Source: Azospirillum sp. 51_20
Lineage (GTDB): Bacteria > Pseudomonadota > Alphaproteobacteria > RF32 > CAG-239
DNA: 64,000 nucleotides
Assembly: GCA_001917175.1 (NCBI GenBank)
Contig: MNTV01000020.1
Location: 136,635-200,634 of the forward strand
Direction of reading: 5' to 3'
The stretch's first letter is position 1; each line of letters starts with the position of its first letter. Positions 24,306 to 33,100 of the stretch are shown in pieces. The notes below the pieces were generated by a model. That model ran no database searches. It saw nothing but the letters and a program-made list of their open reading frames with translations, and had not been told where the DNA came from. Position numbers and translations under genes: made by a program.

Positions 24306-24922
24306 TTCAATCTTTCCTCCAAGCAACTGACGGCATCTTTAGTCAATACCAGTTTGTCTTTTCTTAAGATGTCATATACATTGGCACCGATCGTCGGCAA
24401 GACGTCTACGCCGAGGATGTTGCGGGAAGCCAATGCAAAATTAATATCAACCTCTTGTCCGTCGATGAACAGGCAGTTGTTCAGACCGCAAACGTCCAAC
24501 TTGGCTTGCAAGTCTTTGGTTTTGGGACTGGCCAGCTTGGCCTCATCGACGATAACGAGGTTGCCCTCTTTGGCTTTGGCCGAGAGAGCGGTTTTCAGAC
24601 CAAGTTTTCTGAACTTCTTGGTCAAATCATGCGAGTGGTCACGGACAACCGGACCAAACACAATTCCACCCTTTCTGAACTGGGTGCCCTTGCGGGAACC
24701 CTGACGGGCGTTGCCGCTGCCTTTCTGCTTGAACGGCTTGGCCGGAGTCAAGGCAACTTCGGAACGACCCTTGGTCTTGTGGGTGCCGGCTTGCATTCTG
24801 GCCAACTGCCATCTTACAACCCGCTGCAAAATATCCGCACGAACTTCCAAACCGAAAATCGATTCGTTCAGCTCAATGGTGCCGACATTTTTATTTTCTA
24901 AACTTAAGATGTCCTGTTTCAT
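24302..24922 (-). CDS. rplD: 50S ribosomal protein L4
   Basis: 206 aa, with the extended tunnel loop (KTKGRSEVALTPAKPFKQKG, GNARQGSRKGTQFRKGG). In enterobacteria L4 also represses its own S10 operon through the leader; the long S10 leader here leaves this possible but unproven. Confidence 0.98.
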   Translation of the reverse strand: MKQDILSLENKNVGTIELNESIFGLEVRADILQRVVRWQLARMQAGTHKTKGRSEVALTPAKPFKQKGSGNARQGSRKGTQFRKGGIVFGPVVRDHSHDLTKKFRKLGLKTALSAKAKEGNLVIVDEAKLASPKTKDLQAKLDVCGLNNCLFIDGQEVDINFALASRNILGVDVLPTIGANVYDILRKDKLVLTKDAVSCLEERLK

Positions 24923-24941
24923 AACTTCTATCCTTTATCTT

Positions 24942-25661
24942 TTAAGCATTATCAGCTGTTTCAGCTTTAACTGCAACAGGTTCATCAACTTTTTTCAAAC
25001 CGGCAGGCATCGGCAGTTCGACATTGCCGCTTTTCTTGACGGCATCGGTAATCCGAACCCAGGCATTTTCGCAACCCGGAACGCCGCCTTTAACCATAAT
25101 CAGGCCTTTTGCAGCGTCGACGGCAACCACTTTCAAATTCTGAACGGTTACACGCTCGGCACCCATGTGGCCGGCCATTTTCTTACCCTTGAATACCTTA
25201 CCGGGATCCTGTCTTTGTCCTGTAGAACCATGAGAACGGTGAGAAATCGACACACCGTGAGTGGCTTCCAGACCGGCAAAGTTATGACGCTTCATAACAC
25301 CGGCAAAGCCCTTGCCGATAGAAGTTGCACATACGTCAACATACTGACCGGGAACAAAATGTTCTACGGACAATTCGGCGCCGACTTTAAGCAGGCAGTC
25401 TTCAGACACTCTGAACTCGCCCAGCTTTTTCTTCGGCTCAACATTCGCCTTGGCAAAATGTCCTTTCATCGCCTTCGACACATTTTTGGCCTTTACGGCG
25501 CCGGTGCCCAGCTGAACGGCGGTATAGCCGTCGCGTTCCATGGTTCTGACGTCAACGACCTGAAGATTGTCGACGGAAAGAACCGTAACCGGCACATGAG
25601 TTCCGTTAGCCTCAAAAATGCGGGACATTCCCAGCTTTTTTGCGATTAAACCAGTACGCAT
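24942..25661 (-). CDS. rplC: 50S ribosomal protein L3
   Basis: 239 aa: GLIAKKLGMSRIFEANG start; central extension GVSISHRSHGSTGQRQDPGK reaching the peptidyl-transferase centre, with the Gln that PrmB methylates in E. coli. The C-terminal tail (VDEPVAVKAETADNA) extends beyond the E. coli protein (209 aa). Confidence 0.98.
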   Translation of the reverse strand: MRTGLIAKKLGMSRIFEANGTHVPVTVLSVDNLQVVDVRTMERDGYTAVQLGTGAVKAKNVSKAMKGHFAKANVEPKKKLGEFRVSEDCLLKVGAELSVEHFVPGQYVDVCATSIGKGFAGVMKRHNFAGLEATHGVSISHRSHGSTGQRQDPGKVFKGKKMAGHMGAERVTVQNLKVVAVDAAKGLIMVKGGVPGCENAWVRITDAVKKSGNVELPMPAGLKKVDEPVAVKAETADNA

Positions 25662-25758
25662 TATTTTATTTTCCTTTTCAATTGGTTGACCTCCCCTGTT
25701 TCATGAAAGCCAACATTGCTTTATTTGTTTACGGGTAATTATTTTCGCTTAAAAACAA

Positions 25759-26070
25759 TTACAGTTTGATTTCAACGTTGACACCGGCAGCCAGATCAAG
25801 CTTCATCAGCGCGTCTACGGTTTGCGGCGTCGGATCGACGATGTCGAGAAGTCTTTTGTGAGTTCTGATTTCGAACTGCTCACGGGATTTCTTGTTTACG
25901 TGCGGAGAACGGTTGACCGTGAACTTCTCGATTCTTGTCGGCAGAGGGATCGGCCCTCTTACATTTGCCCCGGTTCTTTTGGCCGTATGAACGATTTCCT
26001 TGGTCGACAAATCGAGCAGACGATGATCAAAAGCCTTAAGGCGAATTCTTATGTTTTGTGTATCCATCAT
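25759..26070 (-). CDS. rpsJ: 30S ribosomal protein S10
   Basis: 103 aa: IRIRLKAFDHRLLD, GPIPLPTRIEKFTVNRSPHVNKKSREQFE. S10 acts in the 30S head and, as NusE, in transcription antitermination with NusB. First gene of the operon; the first of two consecutive ATG codons is annotated. The str genes (rpsL, rpsG, fusA, tuf) that precede S10 in many relatives are not here; an autotransporter is upstream. Confidence 0.98.
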   Translation of the reverse strand: MMDTQNIRIRLKAFDHRLLDLSTKEIVHTAKRTGANVRGPIPLPTRIEKFTVNRSPHVNKKSREQFEIRTHKRLLDIVDPTPQTVDALMKLDLAAGVNVEIKL

Positions 26071-26263
26071 TTTTAATTACTTTTCCTATAACTAGACGGC
26101 AACGATTCGGTTGATGCCAAACTTGCCATCTAAAAATTAACCTTGTGCAAAACCTTGAAATTCAAGGACTGCGGGATATTTCATATGACAACCGGCAGAC
26201 AGATTCCTGCCTTAATGCCGGTTAACGTGAGCGTTTTGTAACATAAGCGCGCCGACATTGCAA
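26071..26263 (-). promoter_or_regulatory. candidate promoter and long leader of the S10 operon
   Basis: TTGCAA (26258-26263), 17-nt spacer, TACAAA (26235-26240) on the minus strand gives a leader of about 155 nt. The leader holds several inverted repeats: GGCAG/CTGCC and CCGGCA/TGCCGG around 26191-26222, and the 15-nt palindrome CCTTGAAATTCAAGG at about 26154-26168. This could host ribosomal-protein feedback control. The rest of the gap up to 26500 holds no gene. Confidence 0.45.
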
Positions 26264-26502
26264 GTAAAAAATTACTTTTTTTTCAAATTTTTACAAACCT
26301 TGAATCGCTTGTCCAGACTCTCGTTGAGTCAAATCCGGACGTTAACTTTCGACATAAAAAAATGACAAAATATTTTGTCTGTTTTCTTCCTGCCGCCGAC
26401 TTTTCTTTTCCTCGTTAATCCGATAAAAACGACCGCCTGTCAGCCGACGGCCGCCCTCACTCGCAAACCGGCGGCCGGCTGAAAAAGCGGCTTTTCGCCG
26501 CC

Positions 26503-26534
26503 AAAAAAAGGAGCTCTCCGAGCTCCTTTTTTTT
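26503..26534 (-). terminator. intrinsic terminator of the autotransporter gene
   Basis: Stem GGAGCTC-TCC-GAGCTCC flanked by A- and T-runs on both sides, 17 nt past the stop codon; symmetric, so it works on either strand. Confidence 0.92.
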
Positions 26535-26550
26535 CAGCAGACGCAAAGCC

Positions 26551-29139
26551 TTAATACCAGCGGTAATTAAAACCGAGACCGGCGGCAATATCGTCATAGT
26601 CACTGCCGGTCGTATAGTTGACGTAACCGTACAGACTCATTTTGCCGTCAAGCGCATAACGGCCGCCGAGTTCAATCCGCCCCAGCGTCTGGTCGTCAAG
26701 GGAATCCACTTTGCCGAGGTGGGTGATTTTTACTTCATTGCCGAAGTTAACCGTCTGAATAATACTCGGCTTGATGTATACCTTGCTGTAGCCGTAAACA
26801 TGCTCATAAGTCCTTTCCAGCTTGATGCCGAATTCGCCTTCAATCTGATTAAGCATCGAATATTCCGCACTTTTACCGTACTTGTCCTTCATATCGTCAT
26901 AATCAATGCCGGTATAGAATATGCCCAAACTCGGTTCCAGCGTCCAGTTCTGCCCCGGAATGAAAGCATATCCCATCTCAATTCCGGCACCGTATTGAGT
27001 ACCGTCGGCATCCGCTTTCAGATTGTCATCGGTTTCGATTTCCGCGTGCTGAGTACCGGCATATGCCGTGGCAAAAGTCCAGAAATTGTTGTAATCGTAA
27101 CGATAATACAAACCGAGCAGGAAGCTTGAAATTTCTATTTCGCTGCCCATGTTGGCCTTAAAATACCCGTCTTCGCCGACATCATAAGTACCGTAGCGGT
27201 AAGAACCGAAAACACCGAGCTTGTTGGAAGCATCACTTTGCAAATCAAGTCCCATATCAAATCCGGCAATCGTAGCATCCCATTCCTGCGGCGCGCTTAC
27301 CTGCACATAACGATAAACCGGATTAGCCCACAAATGAGAAACAGCTTTTGTCCGGTAACCGTCTTCGTAGAGGAAACCATAGCGTTTAAGCAGAAACTTG
27401 TTAGCTCCGACCGAATTGCGGACACTGGTCATAACTCCGCGGTTTTGTTCAATTGCCGCACTGTGCAAGGCCAGGAAAGAAGCAATTTCCGGCGCCATCG
27501 GGCGGAAATCGGGATTGGATTCGTCGGTCATCGTCAGATACCAGCCGCCGCCGGAACCGCCGCCGTCACCTTCTCCGCCCTCTCCGGCACCGTCATCGGC
27601 ATTAGGTACAACACTTTCCGTTTCGGAAGGCGGAACGACGTCATCTCCGCCGTCGTCATCTCCGCCGGAACTTCCGCCTCCTTCGCCGTCTTCGCCTTCA
27701 TCAACCGTCGGCGCACGATACTCGGACCTCCACATATACGGACTGCCGTACACGCGGTATACGACGAAATCGCCGGCGGTCTCCCTGTCGTCGGCATTGG
27801 CCGAAACAAACAAAATCGACTGATCGGAAGAAATAACCGTTTCCGACGTTGCCTGAACCACGACTTTTGTCGTACCGACAACATCTCCCGCCACCGTTAT
27901 CTGAGAAGCCGTCAATTCATCGGGATTGACGGTTACGGTCAGAATTGAGTCGCCTTTGACCGTATAATTCTGCACCGATAAGTTGCCGGCCTGTCCCAAC
28001 GTGAGAAAAGAATTGTCCAGAACGAAGTTCTTAACGCCGCTTACCAAATTGTTGAACACCACTTCGTCATCGCCGCTGATGTTAAGATCGAAATCGGTGT
28101 TTACGCTGCTGATGCCGTCATCGAAAATGATCCGCCCGCCGTCGGTCACCAGATTGAGAACCCCGCCTTCCATGGCGATGGCGTTGCTGGTGCTTTCATG
28201 AACAACCTCTTCTTCCTCTCCTTCTTCACCTTCCTCAGCCAGCAGACTGACGCTGTTTTTCTCAAACGAAGGGGTCGGCGGCGTTACCTGAGAATCGTCA
28301 TCACCATCATCGCCGCCGGCACCGGTATCGCCCCCTTCCCCGGTATCCCCGCCTTCTCCGCCGGTATCATCGTCTCCGCCGCCTTCTTCAACGGATGGTA
28401 TCAGGACACGGTTGCCGGAAAAGACGACGTCCTCACCGCGGGCGATAATATTTAAATTGCCGTTGGAGTAAATGGCACCACCGACACCTGCTTGAGAATC
28501 CACGATTTCCCCCTCGCCATTCTCCGTCGGAACAACATTTGTCTGAGCAAAGTTGTCATAAAAACTGGTATTGATCAGCGTCAGCTCGTTGCCGCCGGTA
28601 TTGGCGATTGCTCCGCCATACGCATTGCTCTCCTGAGACACCGCCGAATTGTTACGAAAAACGGAATCGGAAATGGTACCGATCGTTCCGCTGTTTGCAA
28701 TTGCACCGCCTTTGGCAGCAGAACCGGTGGTTTCAACAACATTATTCTCAAAAGTCATATGATCAATGCTGCCGATGGTACCGTTGTTGACAATCGCCTG
28801 TTTCAAATCTTTGATGTTCAAATCGGTAAAATCAGCATTGGCTCCGGTACCGATAACAAAACCGCTGACGCTGGGAACTCCGCCTTCACCGTCAACCACC
28901 TCGACCAATTTTCCCGACAGCGTATGAGAATTGCCGTCGATCGTAAAATCGCCGGCGGCCGCCTCCGGCAGATTGCCAGTCAAAAGAATGTCCCCGGTCA
29001 GAGTTGCGTCGCTGCCCGTCTGCAGAGCGCTTTTCAATTCCCCTTCGCTGGCAACGTCGGCGGCAAAAACCGTTCCGGCCAGACAACTTAAGGCAATTGC
29101 CGAAACGCCGGTTTGCAACAAAGAATAAAATTTATTCAT
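26551..29139 (-). CDS. autotransporter (type Va) with acidic Gly/Asp-rich inserts
   Basis: 862 aa. A signal peptide (cleavage near 26, GTVFA-AD) is followed by a beta-helix-like passenger with NNGTIGSIDHMTF, NSGTIGTISDSVF and LTLINTSFYDNFA repeats (about 110-200). Two low-complexity Asp/Glu/Gly inserts lie at about 250-315 and 480-532. A junction helix region (about 548-590) and a C-terminal autotransporter beta-barrel (about 590-862, ending NYRWY) follow. The barrel inserts in the outer membrane and exposes the passenger. The passenger is short; the ligand is unknown. GGGGGA RBS. Monocistronic. Confidence 0.9.
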   Translation of the reverse strand: MNKFYSLLQTGVSAIALSCLAGTVFAADVASEGELKSALQTGSDATLTGDILLTGNLPEAAAGDFTIDGNSHTLSGKLVEVVDGEGGVPSVSGFVIGTGANADFTDLNIKDLKQAIVNNGTIGSIDHMTFENNVVETTGSAAKGGAIANSGTIGTISDSVFRNNSAVSQESNAYGGAIANTGGNELTLINTSFYDNFAQTNVVPTENGEGEIVDSQAGVGGAIYSNGNLNIIARGEDVVFSGNRVLIPSVEEGGGDDDTGGEGGDTGEGGDTGAGGDDGDDDSQVTPPTPSFEKNSVSLLAEEGEEGEEEEVVHESTSNAIAMEGGVLNLVTDGGRIIFDDGISSVNTDFDLNISGDDEVVFNNLVSGVKNFVLDNSFLTLGQAGNLSVQNYTVKGDSILTVTVNPDELTASQITVAGDVVGTTKVVVQATSETVISSDQSILFVSANADDRETAGDFVVYRVYGSPYMWRSEYRAPTVDEGEDGEGGGSSGGDDDGGDDVVPPSETESVVPNADDGAGEGGEGDGGGSGGGWYLTMTDESNPDFRPMAPEIASFLALHSAAIEQNRGVMTSVRNSVGANKFLLKRYGFLYEDGYRTKAVSHLWANPVYRYVQVSAPQEWDATIAGFDMGLDLQSDASNKLGVFGSYRYGTYDVGEDGYFKANMGSEIEISSFLLGLYYRYDYNNFWTFATAYAGTQHAEIETDDNLKADADGTQYGAGIEMGYAFIPGQNWTLEPSLGIFYTGIDYDDMKDKYGKSAEYSMLNQIEGEFGIKLERTYEHVYGYSKVYIKPSIIQTVNFGNEVKITHLGKVDSLDDQTLGRIELGGRYALDGKMSLYGYVNYTTGSDYDDIAAGLGFNYRWY

Positions 29140-29246
29140 TAGTGATCCCCCAATCGTTAATTTCTTAAATAATAGTTAATTTTAGCATCTTTTTTTTAAA
29201 AAGCTACCGAAAAAAAGCTTTTTCCGCCGGCCGGCCGTTTAAGACA

Positions 29247-29274
29247 ACAAAAAAGAGCCCGGAATCAGGCTCTT
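29247..29274 (-). terminator. intrinsic terminator of ychF
   Basis: AAGAGCC / GGCTCTT stem with an 8-nt loop and T-run on the minus strand, 50 nt past the ychF stop. Confidence 0.88.
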
Positions 29275-29323
29275 CCGGCCGAAGCTTCAACCCCGGCCCC
29301 GCATAAAAATTTTGCGGTAAAAC

Positions 29324-30433
29324 TCACACGTTAAACAGGAAATTCAGCAAATCGCCGTCCTGCACGACATAATCTTTGCCTTCCGAACGCATTTTGCCGG
29401 CCTCTTTGCAGGCCTGTTCGCCGCCGTATTTGACGAAGTCGGCAAAAGCGATCGTTTCCGCACGGATAAAGCCGCGTTCAAAATCCGAATGAATAATGCC
29501 GGCGCACTGCGGCGCTTTCGAACCTTTCAGGAAAGTCCACGCCCGCACCTCCTTCGGCCCGGCGGTAAAGTACGTTTCCAGCCCCAAAAGATTGTAACCG
29601 GCACGGATAACCTTCGACAAACCGGTTTCCTCCAGCCCCAGGCTGGCCAGAAACTCCTTCTGCTCGTCTTCGTTTTCCAACTGGGCGACTTCCGATTCAA
29701 TCGCCGCTGAAATAACCACCGCCCGGGCATTTTCCGCCGCCGCTTTTTGGGCTACGGCTTCGGAATAGGCGTTGCCCGTCGCCGCGGAATCCTCATCCAC
29801 GTTGCAAACGTACAAAACCGGCTTTGCCGTCAACAGCTGCAGCATTTTGTATTCTTTCGCCGCTTCCTTGTCGCCGGCATCCGGCGCCGCCGAACGAGCG
29901 GGCTTGCCGGCCCTCAGCGCGGCCATTACCGGTTCCATCACCGCCAGCCGGATTTTGGCTTCCTTTTCGCCGCCGCGGGCTTTTTTGACCGTCTGATCCA
30001 ACCGCTTTTCCAGCGATTCGAGATCAGCGATCATTAACTCCGTTTCTACGATTTCGGCATCGCGAATCGGGTCGACCCCGCCTTCCACATGGGTAACGTT
30101 GTCATCGTCAAAACAACGCAGAACATGGATTATTGCGTCCACTTCGCGGATATTGGCCAAAAACTGGTTGCCCAGCCCCTCGCCTTTCGAAGCTCCTTTG
30201 ACCAGACCGGCAATGTCGACAAACTCAAGCTGCGTCGGCGTCACCGTTTTCGGCTGAACGATTTCCGCCAGTTTTTGCAGCCGCGCGTCCGGCACCGCCA
30301 CCCGTCCAGTATTCGGCTCAATGGTACAAAACGGAAAGTTGGCGGCCTGCGCCGCGATTGTCCGCGTCAGTGCATTAAACAAAGTCGATTTGCCGACGTT
30401 CGGCAAACCGACGATTCCGCAATTAAATCCCAT
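29324..30433 (-). CDS. ychF: redox-sensitive translation-associated ATPase YchF
   Basis: 369 aa from the ATG at 30433 (RBS AAAGGAG 6-7 nt upstream); a longer in-frame N-terminus has no support. Walker A GLPNVGKST (9-17). The nucleotide-specificity motif is NVDE (YVCNVDE) rather than NKxD, which makes it an ATP-preferring Obg-family member. The C-terminal TGS domain starts near YFTAGPKEVRAW. It binds ribosomes and affects stress responses. Own promoter; neighbour pth, as in many alphaproteobacteria. Confidence 0.97.
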   Translation of the reverse strand: MGFNCGIVGLPNVGKSTLFNALTRTIAAQAANFPFCTIEPNTGRVAVPDARLQKLAEIVQPKTVTPTQLEFVDIAGLVKGASKGEGLGNQFLANIREVDAIIHVLRCFDDDNVTHVEGGVDPIRDAEIVETELMIADLESLEKRLDQTVKKARGGEKEAKIRLAVMEPVMAALRAGKPARSAAPDAGDKEAAKEYKMLQLLTAKPVLYVCNVDEDSAATGNAYSEAVAQKAAAENARAVVISAAIESEVAQLENEDEQKEFLASLGLEETGLSKVIRAGYNLLGLETYFTAGPKEVRAWTFLKGSKAPQCAGIIHSDFERGFIRAETIAFADFVKYGGEQACKEAGKMRSEGKDYVVQDGDLLNFLFNV

Positions 30434-30475
30434 AAAAAACTCCTTTAACTTGCCAGTCTTTGAAAACTGCTTTTT

Positions 30476-30504
30476 TTTATAAACGGAAATCAACCGCTTG
30501 GCAA
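30476..30504 (-). promoter_or_regulatory. candidate promoter of ychF
   Basis: TTGCCA (30499-30504), 17-nt spacer, TATAAA (30476-30481) on the minus strand, leader about 36 nt. Confidence 0.68.
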
Positions 30505-30542
30505 CATTGATTTGCGGCAAACGCCCCCGAAAGCGCCGCTTT

Positions 30543-31115
30543 TTACCGGCTTGTCTTCATTCCGATCAGGTTGGAATAGGCGGCCATACCTTTTTCGAGC
30601 AGCACCGGCAGTGTATCCAGCACCAGTTCGATCACCGATTCGACGCTTTCCCGATCAGCCTTGGAAAAACCGCCCAGCACATAATTGACCACTTCCGCGC
30701 CGCGGCCCTCCGGATGACCGACCCCGATGCGGATTCGGTTGTAGCCGGACGTAACCGCCGCGTCAATCGACTTCAGTCCGTTATGTCCGCCGGCGCCGCC
30801 CCCGAGCTTGGCCTTCAGCCGCCCGGCAGGCAGATCCATATCGTCATGAATAACGACAATATGATCCGGCAAAATCTTATAAAAGGACGCCGCTTTCACC
30901 ACCGAATTGCCGGACAAGTTCATATAGGTCTGGGGTTTCAGCAGATAAACCTTTTCGTTGCCGATTTTGCCTTCGGCAATCAGCCCGTCAAATTTGCTGC
31001 GAAAAGCGCCGAAACCGAACGCCGAAGCAATCGCATCCGCCGCGGCAAAACCGACATTGTGGCGGGTGCCGGCATATTCCGCGCCCGGATTTCCCAAACC
31101 GACGATCAAAAACAT
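30543..31115 (-). CDS. pth: peptidyl-tRNA hydrolase
   Basis: 190 aa from the ATG at 31115 (MFLIVGLGNPGAEY), chosen because the family always starts there. It recycles peptidyl-tRNA dropped from ribosomes. Catalytic His19 in GTRHNVGF, HDDMDLPAGRLKAKLGGGAGGHNGLKS region, and RIRIGVGHP are intact. It follows rplY by 100 nt with no terminator, the common rplY-pth pair. Confidence 0.97.
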   Translation of the reverse strand: MFLIVGLGNPGAEYAGTRHNVGFAAADAIASAFGFGAFRSKFDGLIAEGKIGNEKVYLLKPQTYMNLSGNSVVKAASFYKILPDHIVVIHDDMDLPAGRLKAKLGGGAGGHNGLKSIDAAVTSGYNRIRIGVGHPEGRGAEVVNYVLGGFSKADRESVESVIELVLDTLPVLLEKGMAAYSNLIGMKTSR

Positions 31116-31215
31116 TTGCAACCCTTTAAACAGAAAAACGGACCCGATCTCCGGCCGGCACCCGCCGTTTGCGACCAAACGGACGGAAACCGCGGGAAAC
31201 AGGCCCGCCGCAATT

Positions 31216-31506
31216 TTACTTTCTCAAAAAGTCAACGTGGATCGGACGATCGCTGACCGGATGGAACTGAACGTCCTGGCAGCTGACTTTGAACTTTTTG
31301 CCGTCGACCACGACTTCAATGTCGGCATCATAAAAACCGACCATGTCAAGAGCCTTTTCCAGTTCGACCGGATGCAGGCTGATCATGACAGGTTCCTGCT
31401 TCCCTCCGTAAATGACGGCCGGAACGCGTCCTTCGCGACGACATGCCCGAGCTGCCCCCTTACCTGCTTTCTCGCGCTTTTCAGCATTAAAAGTAATATC
31501 TACCAT
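31216..31506 (-). CDS. rplY: 50S ribosomal protein L25, short form
   Basis: 96 aa, the single-domain type as in E. coli (94 aa) and without the C-terminal TL5/CTC domain common in many bacteria. GKGAARACRREGRVPAVIYGG and DVQFHPVSDRPIHVDFLR are diagnostic. Binds 5S rRNA. Promoter-like site at 31579-31607. Confidence 0.95.
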   Translation of the reverse strand: MVDITFNAEKREKAGKGAARACRREGRVPAVIYGGKQEPVMISLHPVELEKALDMVGFYDADIEVVVDGKKFKVSCQDVQFHPVSDRPIHVDFLRK

Positions 31507-31620
31507 TTTAAAATTCCTTATATAAAATTGACTGTAGTTTCCGCCGGACCTCCAGGGGTGTCCGCCGGATGCCTCATGCTTTTACAACTTTATTTCCGTT
31601 TTTTCAAGTGTTTTTAACAA
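31507..31620 (-). promoter_or_regulatory. candidate promoter and leader of rplY
   Basis: TTGAAA (31602-31607), 17-nt spacer, TAAAAG (31579-31584) on the minus strand. The leader contains GGAC-N-GTCC flanked by two CCGGCGG copies, which can form a hairpin. Beyond this, 31621-31844 holds no recognisable gene. Confidence 0.45.
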
Positions 31621-31844
31621 CAAAGTTCATCTTCCCGCGGCAGACGGCGTTTCGGCCAAAAACGGGAATCCAAACTTCCCCGGCCGGCGGCACAAAACGC
31701 TTCACCCCCTTAAAATCCGTCCCGAACCGTCAGACCCGGCGGTTCGGGCACGTTTGCCGGGGCACCGTTCCGGCATCCGTCGTTTTCCCCGCCGCGGGAA
31801 CGGCGGCTTTTGCAAGGACACAACAGACATCCCCGGAAACCCGG

Positions 31845-31960
31845 GATTTTAAAACCGCTGCAAACTTTGCGGTCCGGCATAAAACGGTATTGCCCCGGCG
31901 CCAAAGCATTCAACCCCGGACAAACCCGGGATTTGTCAGACCCGCGACAAGCTTCCGCCG
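31845..31960. repeat. dispersed repeat family, module 1, copy near galU
   Basis: Blocks CTGCAAACTTTGCGG, TTGCCCCGGCGCCAAAGC, ATTCAACCCCGGACAA, CCCGGGATTTGTC in the same order as at 9378-9505 and 16281-16400. Confidence 0.65.
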
Positions 31961-31964
31961 GCTC

Positions 31965-32080
31965 ACGCAAGCGGCATCAGCCGTTCCGAACCTCAAACGC
32001 CCGGTCCGAAGCTACGCAAGCCTTACGGCGGGATCGGAAAGCCTGCCCCAGCTGCTAACGCAGACGTTCAAACCATAAAA
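31965..32080. repeat. dispersed repeat family, module 2, copy abutting the galU terminator
   Basis: Closely related to 16545-16650: CGTTCCGAACCTCAAACGCC, CCGAAGCTACGCA, TTACGGC, and the end GTTCAAACCATAAAAAAA, which merges into the galU terminator. Confidence 0.75.
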
Positions 32081-32110
32081 AAAGGAACGGCCTTCCGGAC
32101 GTTCCTTTTC
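32079..32110 (-). terminator. intrinsic terminator of galU
   Basis: Perfect AAAAGGAACG / CGTTCCTTTT stem with a 10-nt loop, 19 nt past the galU stop. Confidence 0.9.
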
Positions 32111-32128
32111 AGTTTTTGCTTTTCCGCC

Positions 32129-33022
32129 TTAAACCATCATGGTATCAAGCAGCTCCTTGCAATAAGCGCGCAGCTCCGGATTTTCCATCAGCGAGAGCTT
32201 CAGGTTGGCTTTGGCCAGATCGGCATTGGTACCGCAGTCAAAACGCATGGCGTCGCACAAAACGCCGGTCAGCTTCATGCCGCGTTCCGCCGCCAGTCCG
32301 GCCGCGTCGGCCAGATTGATCTCGCCGTTGGTGCCCTTTTTGACTTCCGGCAGAATGTCCATGATTTCGTTCGGCAGGATATAGGGACCCATGCTGGCAT
32401 AGTTGGAAGGAACCTGATCCAAAGGCGGTTTCTCGATCTTGCCTTTGGCGCGGACGATTCTGCCGTCGCGCACGGCACCGATCAGGGCGCCGTAACGAAC
32501 CATTTGTTCGCGCGGAAATTCCATGATGTTTTCCACCATGCCGCCTTCTTCTTCGTAAACGTCCAGCAGCTGCCGGAGAATGCCTTTGCCGCCGCGGACG
32601 TTGATATAAACGTCATCGGGCCACATCACCACGAAGTCGCGTTTGCCGACAATGTCTTTGGCCATCAGCACCGCATGCCCGTTGCCTTTCGGTTCGCTCT
32701 GTTCGGCAAAATGGAAGTTCATTCCTTCCGGAATAACGCCGCGCACGGCTTTCAGCAGATCCGTTTTGCCCTTTTCTTCCAGATGCTTCTCCAGCCACGC
32801 GTTGGGCGAAAAATAAGTTTCGAACAAATGCTTGCAGGATTGGTCGCTGTAGACGAAAACGACGTCTTTAATGCCGATCTCCGCACAGGCGTTGATCGCA
32901 TACTGAATGATCGGCAGGTTGTTTAAAGTCAAAAAGCCTTTGTGTAAAACTTTGGTAGCGGGCAGGTTGCGTGTTGACAATCCGGCCACGGGGAGGATAC
33001 AAACCTCAGGTTTTCTATGCAT
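32129..33022 (-). CDS. galU: UTP-glucose-1-phosphate uridylyltransferase-like nucleotidyltransferase
   Basis: 297 aa from the ATG at 33022 (GGAG upstream). GalU-family sugar nucleotidyltransferase making UDP-glucose-type precursors for envelope glycans. The nucleotide-binding loop reads LPVAGLSTRNLPATK where E. coli has a GLGTRMLPATK loop, and the following PKEML segment is HKGFL. The rest (QYAINACAEIGIKDVVFV, NGHAVLMAKDIVG, ASMGPYILPNEIMDILP, FDCGT) is typical. The Gly-to-Ser and motif drift leave substrate identity less sure than the family. Own promoter and terminator. Confidence 0.85.
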   Translation of the reverse strand: MHRKPEVCILPVAGLSTRNLPATKVLHKGFLTLNNLPIIQYAINACAEIGIKDVVFVYSDQSCKHLFETYFSPNAWLEKHLEEKGKTDLLKAVRGVIPEGMNFHFAEQSEPKGNGHAVLMAKDIVGKRDFVVMWPDDVYINVRGGKGILRQLLDVYEEEGGMVENIMEFPREQMVRYGALIGAVRDGRIVRAKGKIEKPPLDQVPSNYASMGPYILPNEIMDILPEVKKGTNGEINLADAAGLAAERGMKLTGVLCDAMRFDCGTNADLAKANLKLSLMENPELRAYCKELLDTMMV

Positions 33023-33061
33023 TAAAATCTCCAAATAATAACCGTAACGTTAATACCCGGT

Positions 33062-33090
33062 ACTATAAACGCAAAAAAACGATTCGACAA
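33062..33090 (-). promoter_or_regulatory. candidate promoter of galU
   Basis: TTGTCG (33085-33090), 17-nt spacer, TATAGT (33062-33067) on the minus strand; leader about 33 nt. Confidence 0.62.
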
Positions 33091-33100
33091 GCCCTATCTG

